Source of the DNA: Streptococcus sp. SPS1
GTDB taxonomy: Bacteria; Bacillota; Bacilli; Lactobacillales; Streptococcaceae
Assembly: GCF_030439915.1 (NCBI RefSeq)
Contig: NZ_JAQFJG010000005.1
Coordinates: 1 to 64,000, forward strand
Direction of reading: 5' to 3'
Length of the DNA stretch: 64,000 nt
Positions 38,773 to 46,564 of this stretch are shown one piece after another; the first letter of the stretch is position 1, and each line of letters starts with the position of its first letter. Position numbers and translations under genes: made by a program. The notes beneath the pieces are model-generated. The model saw nothing but the letters and a program-made list of their open reading frames with translations. It did no database searches and was not told where the DNA came from.

Positions 38773-38792
38773 CTTTTCTCCTTTCTTTTTTG

Positions 38793-38880
38793 AGTTTACC
38801 GGTTTACTCTATATTTTACATTGTAGACCTTTATTTTTATCTTGTCAATAGTTTTTTCAAAAAAATATTAGCGCTTTCAT
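38793..38880 (-). promoter_or_regulatory. Promoter, RegR operator and cre-like site of the PTS-ugl operon
   Basis: On the minus strand TTGACA (38848-38843) and TACAAT (38825-38820) are 17 bp apart. AGTAAACCGGTAAACT at 38808-38793 lies just past the start point and matches the motif at 38981. ATGAAAGCGCTAATA at about 38880-38866, upstream of the -35, resembles a CcpA cre. Assignment to RegR and CcpA is inferred. Confidence 0.7.
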
Positions 38881-38974
38881 TGCTTGTTTAACCATTACAA
38901 TAGACAGAAACTTCAAAATCTTCCGTTTTTTTTTTAGGAAAACAAAGATTTTCAGAAATAAAAATATTTAATTA

Positions 38975-39003
38975 TTGACAAAACCGGTTTACTAGAATAT
39001 AAT
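38975..39003 (+). promoter_or_regulatory. Promoter and RegR operator of the KDG operon
   Basis: TTGACA (38975-38980) and TATAAT (38998-39003) are 17 bp apart, and the spacer carries AAACCGGTTTACT (38981-38993). An operator in the spacer would block RNA polymerase directly. Confidence 0.78.
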
Positions 39004-39046
39004 TTGGTTATAGAGAAGTCTTAACAAATTTGAAAGGAAGTATCAA

Positions 39047-39862
39047 ATGACAAATACATCATTCTCAATTGAGCAGTTTTCTTTAAAAGGAAAAATTGCT
39101 CTCATCACCGGCGCTTCTTATGGAATTGGATTTGCTATTGCCAAATCCTACGCTGAGGTCGGCGCTACTATTGTCTTTAATGATATCAATCAAGACCTGG
39201 TCAATAAAGGGATTGAAGCTTATCGTGAAGTTGGCATCGAAGCCCATGGGTATGTCTGTGACGTGACAGACGAGGACGGTATCCAAGCCATGGTCAAGCA
39301 AATCGAACAAGAGGTTGGTGTCATTGACATCCTTGTTAATAACGCTGGTATTATCCGCCGCGTTCCAATGTGCGAAATGAGCGCCACTGATTTCCGTAAG
39401 GTCATCGATATTGACTTAAACGCACCATTTATCGTTTCAAAAGCAGTCATTCCTTCTATGATAAAGAAAGGGCATGGAAAGATTATCAATATTTGCTCGA
39501 TGATGAGCGAACTGGGACGTGAAACGGTTAGCGCTTATGCTGCCGCTAAAGGCGGCTTGAAAATGTTGACCCGCAACATTGCGTCTGAATACGGTGGAGC
39601 CAATATCCAATGTAACGGAATCGGGCCGGGTTATATTGCCACTCCTCAAACAGCACCTCTTCGTGAGTTGCAAGAAGATGGTTCTCGCCACCCATTTGAC
39701 CAGTTCATCATTGCAAAAACACCTGCTGCACGTTGGGGAAATCCTGAAGATTTAATGGGCCCTGCTGTCTTTCTCGCTAGTGATGCCAGCGACTTTGTCA
39801 ATGGCCACATCCTATATGTAGATGGCGGTATCTTAGCCTACATCGGAAAACAACCTGAGTAA
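39047..39862 (+). CDS. SDR-family reductase of the unsaturated uronate pathway (DhuD/KduD type)
   Basis: A 271-residue short-chain dehydrogenase. It shows the NAD(P)-binding TGASYGIGFAIA, the structural NNAGI and the catalytic Tyr-Lys pair in SAYAAAKGG, and ends in GHILYVDGGILAYIGKQPE. In streptococci a reductase at this position (DhuD) reduces the DhuI product to 2-keto-3-deoxygluconate. It may be annotated elsewhere as gluconate 5-dehydrogenase. First gene of the plus-strand operon. Confidence 0.85.
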   Translation: MTNTSFSIEQFSLKGKIALITGASYGIGFAIAKSYAEVGATIVFNDINQDLVNKGIEAYREVGIEAHGYVCDVTDEDGIQAMVKQIEQEVGVIDILVNNAGIIRRVPMCEMSATDFRKVIDIDLNAPFIVSKAVIPSMIKKGHGKIINICSMMSELGRETVSAYAAAKGGLKMLTRNIASEYGGANIQCNGIGPGYIATPQTAPLRELQEDGSRHPFDQFIIAKTPAARWGNPEDLMGPAVFLASDASDFVNGHILYVDGGILAYIGKQPE

Positions 39863-39880
39863 AAATAGAAAGAGGATCTT

Positions 39881-40522
39881 ATGAAAATCGCATTAATCAA
39901 TGAAAATAGTCAAGCTAGTAAGAATCACATTATTTATGATAGTCTAAAAGAAGCGACAAATAAAAAAGGCTACCAATTATTTAACTATGGTATGCGTGGA
40001 GAAGAAGGTGAAAACCCATTAACATACGTACAAAACGGCCTAATGGCTGCCATCCTTTTAAATACAAAAGCAGTCGACTTTGTTGTTACCGGCTGTGGTA
40101 CGGGTGTAGGAGCTATGCTTGCTTTAAACAGCTTCCCTGGTGTTGTCTGTGGTCTAGCAGTGGACCCAACTGACGCTTACCTTTATTCTCAAATCAATGG
40201 TGGTAACGCCTTGTCTATCCCTTATGCCAAAGGATTTGGCTGGGGGGCAGAACTGACCCTCAAATTGATGTTTGAACGCTTATTTGCTGAAGAAATGGGC
40301 GGTGGCTACCCAAGAGAACGTGTAATCCCTGAACAACGCAACGCTCGTATCTTAAACGAGGTAAAACAAATCACCTACAATGATTTGATGACCATCCTTA
40401 AAACAATCGACCAAGACTTCCTCAAAGACACCATCTCTGGCAAATACTTCCAAGAATACTTCTTTGAAAACTGCCAAGATGATGAAGTCGCTGCTTATTT
40501 GAAAGAAGTATTAGCCAAGTAA
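39881..40522 (+). CDS. RpiB/LacAB-family isomerase of unsaturated uronate (DhuI type)
   Basis: A 213-residue protein of the RpiB/LacAB fold, with FVVTGCGTGVGAMLALNSFPGV (active-site cysteine region) and INGGNALSIPYAKGFGWGAE. Streptococcal DhuI of this family isomerises 4-deoxy-5-keto-hexuronate formed from unsaturated GlcA, the step before the adjacent reductase. The call rests on fold motifs and operon position. Confidence 0.82.
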   Translation: MKIALINENSQASKNHIIYDSLKEATNKKGYQLFNYGMRGEEGENPLTYVQNGLMAAILLNTKAVDFVVTGCGTGVGAMLALNSFPGVVCGLAVDPTDAYLYSQINGGNALSIPYAKGFGWGAELTLKLMFERLFAEEMGGGYPRERVIPEQRNARILNEVKQITYNDLMTILKTIDQDFLKDTISGKYFQEYFFENCQDDEVAAYLKEVLAK

Positions 40523-40552
40523 AGCTATTCTAAACCAGAAAGGAACTAATGG

Positions 40553-41554
40553 ATGACGAAAATATTACTGTTTGGCGAACCATTAATTCGAATCTCACCA
40601 TTAGATGCCACCAGTATCGGCGATCATGTTGCCAGTTCGACTTATTTTGGCGGATCAGAAATTAACATCGCTTGTAATTTGCAGGCCCTGGGTATCTCAA
40701 CGAAAGTCTTTACCGCACTCCCTGACAACGAGATTGGAGATCGTTTTCTCACATTCTTGAAACAGCACCAAATCGATACCAGTTCAATCTGTCGGATTGG
40801 CAATCGAATCGGCCTCTACTTTTTGGAGAACGGCTTTGGTTGTCGTCAAAGTGAAGTTTTCTACGATCGTAAGCATACGAGTATCAGTCAGATTCGGCCA
40901 AACATGCTAGATATGGATTCTCTCTTTCAGGGGATTAGCCATTTTCATTTTAGTGGAATCACTGTAGCTATCGGTCAAGAGGTTCGTACGCTCCTTCTCC
41001 TACTCTTGGAAGAAGCCAAGCGCCGAGGGATTATCGTTTCAATGGATCTCAATCTGAGAACAAAGATGATTTCAGTCCTAGAAGCCAAGTATGAATTTTC
41101 TAAGTTTGCACGTTTCGCTGACTATTGCTTTGGTATTGATCCTCTCATGATTGATGACCAAAATCTAGAGATGTTCCCAAGAGACAGAGCCAGCCTAAAA
41201 GAGGTGGAAAATCGCATGCGACAATTAAAAGAAGCCTATGGTTTCAAGGCCATTTTCCATACCCTCCGCTCTAGTGATGAACAAGACAAAAATGTCTATC
41301 AGGCCTATGCTCTGGGAGAACGATTTGAAGAGTCTGTCCAACTAAAAACTGCAGTCTATCAACGAGTTGGTAGCGGAGATGCCTTTATATCTGGTGCCCT
41401 TTATCAACTACTCCATCATTCCTCCTTAAAAACTACCATTGACTTTGCAGTTGCGAGCGCAACTCTCAAATGTACTCTTCCAGGAGACCATCTCTCCACT
41501 TCCGAAACTAGTATTGAAAAATTACTGGCAAATGCACAAGATATCATTCGTTAG
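40553..41554 (+). CDS. kdgK: 2-keto-3-deoxygluconate kinase
   Basis: A 333-residue PfkB-family sugar kinase. It starts TKILLFGEPLIRISP, has the GGSEINIACNLQALG substrate block and the catalytic RVGSGDAFISGALYQ near the C-terminus. It phosphorylates KDG to KDPG, the substrate of the next gene. The ATG at 40553 follows AGGAA; a nearby ATG four bases earlier is out of frame. Confidence 0.92.
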   Translation: MTKILLFGEPLIRISPLDATSIGDHVASSTYFGGSEINIACNLQALGISTKVFTALPDNEIGDRFLTFLKQHQIDTSSICRIGNRIGLYFLENGFGCRQSEVFYDRKHTSISQIRPNMLDMDSLFQGISHFHFSGITVAIGQEVRTLLLLLLEEAKRRGIIVSMDLNLRTKMISVLEAKYEFSKFARFADYCFGIDPLMIDDQNLEMFPRDRASLKEVENRMRQLKEAYGFKAIFHTLRSSDEQDKNVYQAYALGERFEESVQLKTAVYQRVGSGDAFISGALYQLLHHSSLKTTIDFAVASATLKCTLPGDHLSTSETSIEKLLANAQDIIR

Positions 41555-41563
41555 GAGAATTAC

Positions 41564-42193
41564 ATGACCAAATCAGATACGATTATTGAACTAAAAAAAC
41601 AAAAAATTGTCGCTGTTATTCGAGGAAATACAAAGGAAGAAGGACTGCAAGCCTCGATTGCTTGTATCAAGGGAGGTATCAAAGCTATTGAAATCGCCTA
41701 TACCAATCAGTATGCAGGGCAAATCATCAAGGAACTTGTAGACTTGTATCAGGACGATCAAAGTGTTTGTATCGGTGCAGGTACTGTGATTGATGCCGTA
41801 ACTGCTAGAGATGCTATTCTAGCCGGAGCAAATTACGTTGTTTCTCCATCTTTCCATGCTGAAACTGCAAAAATGTGCAATCTCTATAGCACTCCGTACA
41901 TTCCAGGCTGTATTACTCTCACAGAGATAACGACTGCACTTGAAGCCGGTAGTGAAATCATTAAACTCTTCCCAGGTAGTGCTCTCAGTCCAGCATATAT
42001 CTCTGCAGTCAAGGCACCGATCCCACAAGTTTCCGTAATGGTAACCGGAGGAGTCGGCCTAAACAACATTCCTCAATGGTTCGCTGCTGGTGCAGACGCC
42101 GTTGGAATTGGTGGCGAACTCAATAAACTCGCTTCCCAAGGCGACTTTGACCGCATTAGCGAGATTGCCCAACAGTATGTTACACTCAGATAA
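41564..42193 (+). CDS. kdgA: 2-keto-3-deoxy-6-phosphogluconate aldolase
   Basis: A 209-residue class I aldolase that splits KDPG into pyruvate and glyceraldehyde 3-phosphate. It shows KIVAVIRG, IEIAYTN (glutamate), CIGAGTVID and the Schiff-base lysine in EIIKLFPGSALSP, then VTGGVGLNN. Last gene of the operon; GGAG lies before the ATG. With it, hyaluronan-derived uronate enters lower glycolysis. Confidence 0.93.
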   Translation: MTKSDTIIELKKQKIVAVIRGNTKEEGLQASIACIKGGIKAIEIAYTNQYAGQIIKELVDLYQDDQSVCIGAGTVIDAVTARDAILAGANYVVSPSFHAETAKMCNLYSTPYIPGCITLTEITTALEAGSEIIKLFPGSALSPAYISAVKAPIPQVSVMVTGGVGLNNIPQWFAAGADAVGIGGELNKLASQGDFDRISEIAQQYVTLR

Positions 42194-42207
42194 AATGAAG
42201 TGAAAAT

Positions 42208-42298
42208 AGTCTGGGACAAAAGTCTAACCTTAAATATAAAAAGCGAACAAAACGAGTTATCTGACACTCAGAATTCTGTATTGTTCGCTTTTTTGTCT
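42208..42298 (+). repeat. Stem-loop repeat and terminator after kdgA
   Basis: AAAAAGCGAACAA (42238-42250) pairs with TTGTTCGCTTTTT (42281-42293), with a T tail. The preceding CTGGGACAAAAGTCTAACC resembles the edge of the repeat at 18405 (CTGGGAAAAAAGTCTTTAA), so it may be a distant relative of that family. Confidence 0.6.
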
Positions 42299-42374
42299 AA
42301 TCTATCGATTTTTAAAATTTATAATAAAGAATTTCTAAAATCAAAATCTTTTTGTTCCAAACTCTTTTTAAAAG

Positions 42375-42412
42375 AAAAATCCGAAGATGTTTGACTTTCT
42401 TCGGATTTTTTC
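42375..42412. terminator. Terminator-like hairpin between kdgA and hysA
   Basis: AAAAATCCGAAG (42375-42386) pairs with CTTCGGATTTTT (42399-42410), with A and T tracts suited to both directions. The rest of the interval 42299-42456 shows nothing I can identify. Confidence 0.8.
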
Positions 42413-42456
42413 TATTTTCCACAGTTTCATGTGATTCATCTTAGATGATGAACAAA

Positions 42457-45400
42457 TCAGTTATTCTTTCCTCTACGGAATAGATAAGTCGCCCCAAGTA
42501 GCAAGAGCCCTAGACTTGCCAAGATTGACTGACCTTCTCCTGTCTGAGGGAGATTCTTTTGATCCGAATGGTTCTTTTCTTCTTCAGATTTTTCCTTTTC
42601 TTTTGAATCCTGAGTTTGTGGTTGAGCTGCTTGTTCTAACTTTTTAAAGACTTCCTGATCTGGAGCTGATTCCTGGGTTTCAGGATTGTAGTAGGCAACC
42701 TTATAGTCATCCCCTTCTTTTCGAATCGTATAGACCCCACGTTTCAAGACTTGGAATTGGTTGGAAATAGTAGAGACAGAATCATCATATTTCACAATGC
42801 CCCAAACTCCTTGTTTGGCATCATAAACAGACTGAAGGATCTCATTGTTATCGATGAGACTACTTTCTAACTCTTTTACCATTTGATTGAAGGTGGCACG
42901 ATCCACGTTAGGGATGAGCATATAGCCATAAGAATCCCCATTTTACTTATGAGCCTGACTAATCGTAAGAAATTCATTTTCAACTTCCTTGTCTGACTGT
43001 CCTTCATTGATATCCTTCCAAGATCCCTTTTGGACAGCCTTACTCATACTGATTGAACTCTTCTTAAAGAAAAAGTAACCAATATTCTTTTTCGAATCGG
43101 ACGATTCTAAGAAGACACTTTGGGTTTCAGGATAATCCTTTTCTTGTTCCGTGAGGGAGGCTTCTTTATCATTGACATAGACTTTATATGGATCACTTGA
43201 TTCCAGTTTTCTCTGGTCAATTGTAGTTGCAGCAGTATCTGTTGAAGTGTTTTGGATATTGCTTCCTAAAAAGGCGATCTTATCCTTCAGCATAAACCAG
43301 CTCTTATGAGCAGTCAGTGTTTGATTCCAGTTAGTGAGATCCATGGTTGCTGTCGCATTGGCCTCATCTAGTTTGCTCGTTCCAACGAAAGCAGACGGTA
43401 GAACTTTACCTGTATCACTATCCGATCTCTTAGCATCTGTTCCTGTCGCACCAGGCATCTTATATGGATTAACTGTTGGCCAGTAGCCATCGCTATAGTG
43501 ACTCAAATCGCCATTGTAAAGATAGAACATCCCATCACTCGTATACCAACCACGTTTGTTTTCCTTGTTCATGTGTTCGTAATTCAAGATACGACTGGAA
43601 AAGAGTGACAAGCCAAATCCAAACCCTTTCTCCGCATTGTACATAGCTGTTTTATCCATCTTATTAAAGGCAGATAGGTAACTGGTTCTTGGAACACTTG
43701 CGACTCCAGCATCGCTTAACAAAGATTGCATCAAACTGATATCCTTATAAGTCTTCAAATTCTTAAAGACATCATAATAACTATCCGATTGAACAATGGT
43801 CTTCACAAGACTCTGCAAACGTTGTTTGGTTTCTCCTTCAGACATATCCGCTATCCGGTGAATCCCTCTTAGCACTTCTACTACGGCCACGTGCCCCTCG
43901 CAATTTGCACGACTGATCGAGCGTCCACGACTCATATCCATCAACTCTCCATTCACCAGCAAAGGGGCAAACGATTTATCAATCCAGTGGTACATAGTTT
44001 GCATTTTATCTTTATTGATTGGGCTCTTGGTCTTTTGAATGACTGGCAACAGTTGAGACAGGCCATCAATCAAGACATCTCCATAAGCATCCGTATAGGC
44101 AACATTGGTGTGGTCGATATAGAATCCATCTTGATAAAAACCTTCACCTTGGTCTACCAACTTGAACACTTGCTCAATCGAACGAATGGTAGAAGAAATT
44201 TCTTGGTCATCCTTACGCAGTAAACCAGCTATTACTTTTACCCTTCCCATATCCACTAAGTTTCCATCTAGGGCCTTAAATGGGTTATCAATCGTCTTTC
44301 GGAAATGTTCGGGATCTGGCGCAAATTTTTCAATCACATCTGTATATTTTTTAATTTCCTCATCAGAGAAGTATTCTTTCATCAGAGGCAAGGTATTGTT
44401 GATGGCACGAGGTGTACCGATTTCATAATACCGCCAATTCCCAACAATGCTTTTGTCACTACTGTAGACATGTTTATGCATCCATTCCATGGAATCCCTA
44501 ACTGTTCGAATAACGGTTTCATCCTGATAATAACGAGAAGAAGGATTGGTCACTTGCTTGGCCATCTCCTCCAATTTCCGATAAGTAGCAGTTAGATTCG
44601 CAGACGTTTTATAATTTGAAAATTTTTCCCACAAATAGGTGCTGCTCGCCTGACTTGAAATACTGGATAGGCTATCAGCCACCTTTCCTTCCAGTTCCTG
44701 GTTTAATTTGGCCATCCGTTCATTTTTAGAATCATAGTATTGATTCCCAGCGATGATACCATTCCAGTCATCCAAACGGGCTGTGTATGCATCCTTAACA
44801 GAGGCTAAAATCTTCAAAGGAATCTTTTTCACCTCCTTGCCATCTTTACTGACAATGACATTGGTTGTCCCTTACTTAAGAGGTTCTAAAATTCCATTTT
44901 TGACTGAAGCAAAATCAGGATTTTCTACCTTATAAAGTATAGTCTGCAAGAGCAAAGACATGTTTTTTCCCAATTGGTAAATCAATCTTTTCCTCGAGCT
45001 GTTTATCTGTTTGAGAATCCTCAGAAGGCTGGTCTGCTACCTCTACCAGTTCAATATCCTTAAAAGAAATAGTCCCAGTTCCCGTTTCATAGAATAACTC
45101 CAGCTTGATTTTATCAACATCTAAAGTCGGGCTATAGTCTGCTTCAATGGTCTTCCAGTCCTTTGTTCCTGACGTCGTTGCAAAATTCCACAATTGATTG
45201 TCCTTACCACTTTCCTCAATGATACGAACCTTAGCAATCCCGACTTTATTATCTGTTTTAGTCTTGAAACGCAGTTTATACTTTTTCTTAGCTTCAACAG
45301 GGACCATACGGTGAACCACTGCCCTTAATTTCTCATGGCTTGAGATAGTGATAGCCCCATCCTTAGCCTCAATAACTCGAGTTGAGGCATCTGCAGAACT

Positions 45401-45657
45401 ATTCTTCTGGTCTACCCAAGCTGACCACCCCTGAGCTTTGCTTCCTGTCCACGGACTGCTTCCGTCCTCCGTCTGACCAAGATCACCATTTTCAACTAAA
45501 TTTTTTGCATCCCTTTGCTGATACTGAACTTCTGGCTTTTCTGAATGGTATTCGTAGTCGTTTCTTCCGCTCCAACTGTCAGATAATGGTATAATAAAAA
45601 TCCTGATAAAACAAGTGAAGAAAAACTCACAATGAGTTTCTTTGTTTTTGTTTGCAT
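42457..45657 (-). pseudogene. hysA: Hyaluronate lyase gene, broken by two frameshifts and two nonsense codons
   Basis: The pieces together encode a surface polysaccharide lyase family 8 enzyme: signal peptide ([20 protein letters not shown]), a carbohydrate-binding domain, the alpha-toroid catalytic domain ([37 protein letters not shown]), beta domains, and a sortase anchor LPQTGE with a membrane helix. Lesions, all read from sequence: a frame change at about 45530 (the N-terminal frame stops soon after), a second frame change at about 44935 after ALADYT, TAA at 44872-44874 after EPLK, and TAA at 42943-42945 after ISQAHK. Against my memory of intact hysA these are a 4-bp loss, a 1-bp gain, GAA to TAA and CAA to TAA. 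Active enzyme is not expected. The gene is divergent from gpo. Confidence 0.92.
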
Positions 45658-45716
45658 GTATACACTCCAATAAATCAATAGGAACTAAATCTCAAATTAG
45701 AGATTTATAGCAGCTA

Positions 45717-45779
45717 AGTAAATCGGTTTAATTAAACCACACCATTTTTTAAGCTGTTTGTAAACGGTTTCTATTATAT
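45717..45779 (-). promoter_or_regulatory. hysA promoter region with cre and RegR-like sites
   Basis: On the minus strand TATAAT (45779-45774) has TTGTTG 16 bp upstream as a weak -35. TGTAAACGGTTTCT on the plus strand (45759-45772) is a good CcpA cre. TAAATCGGTTTAATTAAACC near 45719-45738 resembles the RegR motif with one change (ATCGGTTTA for ACCGGTTTA). Regulation outlived the coding sequence. Confidence 0.6.
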
Positions 45780-45815
45780 CAAGAACCTATTTTTCAACAA
45801 TATCTTCCATCCGAC

Positions 45816-45844
45816 TCGACGAAAAAAGTAAAAACTGTTACAAT
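45816..45844 (+). promoter_or_regulatory. gpo promoter
   Basis: TACAAT (45839-45844) has TCGACG (45816-45821) 17 bp upstream. The -35 is one base from TTGACG. Confidence 0.45.
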
Positions 45845-45867
45845 GTAGAAAAAGAAAAGAGGCCCTC

Positions 45868-46344
45868 ATGACTTCACTTTATGATTTTTCAGTCTTGAAC
45901 CAAGACAATCAAGAAACTCCACTAGATGCCTATCGTGGGAAAGTTCTCTTGGTTGTCAACACTGCTACCGGATGTGGTTTAACACCCCAGTACCAAGGTC
46001 TCCAAGAACTCTATGACCGTTATCAAGAACAAGGTTTTGAGATTTTAGACTTCCCTTGCAATCAGTTTATGGGACAAGCACCAGGCAGCGCAGAGGAAAT
46101 CAACACCTTCTGTAGCCTACATTATCAAACCACCTTCCCACGTTTTGCCAAGATCAAGGTCAACGGTAAGGAGGCAGATCCTCTCTATGTCTGGTTAAAA
46201 GACCAGAAATCTGGCCCACTGGGAAAACGAATCGAATGGAATTTCGCTAAATTTCTCATCGGTCGTGATGGGCAGGTCTTTGAACGCTTCTCTTCAAAAA
46301 CAGACCCCAAACAAATTGAAGAGGCCATACAAAAACTACTATAA
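45868..46344 (+). CDS. gpo: Glutathione peroxidase family (thiol peroxidase)
   Basis: A 158-residue thioredoxin-fold peroxidase. The catalytic Cys36 is in NTATGC36GLTPQY, the Gln in DFPCNQFMGQ and the Trp/Asn pair in RIEWNFAKFLI. It uses cysteine, not selenocysteine, and reduces peroxides with thiols. AGAGG precedes the ATG. A truncated relative of its first 18 codons lies at 31484, on the far side of the hyaluronan island. Confidence 0.93.
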   Translation: MTSLYDFSVLNQDNQETPLDAYRGKVLLVVNTATGCGLTPQYQGLQELYDRYQEQGFEILDFPCNQFMGQAPGSAEEINTFCSLHYQTTFPRFAKIKVNGKEADPLYVWLKDQKSGPLGKRIEWNFAKFLIGRDGQVFERFSSKTDPKQIEEAIQKLL

Positions 46345-46349
46345 TTCAC

Positions 46350-46398
46350 AATCTCACTATGATTAGTTCTCCTTTAGCCTAAGAATAGTGAGATTTTT
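46350..46398 (+). terminator. Terminator of gpo
   Basis: AATCTCACTAT (46350-46360) pairs with ATAGTGAGATT (46385-46395), followed by TTTT. The remaining 46399-46564 contains a small hairpin (TCACATT/AATGTGA at 46481-46497) but no gene that I can support. Confidence 0.8.
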
Positions 46399-46564
46399 TG
46401 ATTGGCTTTGACTTAAATAGAAAAACACCTCACGGATCGAACCATGAAGTGTTGTAAAGTCTATGTTGTAGGTGCTTATTTCACATTTTCAATGTGACCA
46501 ATGATAACAAATGCCATACCGAATCTTCATATACACTAAACAAATGACTTTCTAATTATTTCAA

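Noticed and set aside
46399..46564. Short frame with a transporter-like tail (FVIIGHIENVK on the minus strand)
   Set aside because: Only about 13 codons from an ATG, no ribosome-binding site and no family match; it could be a remnant but cannot be supported.
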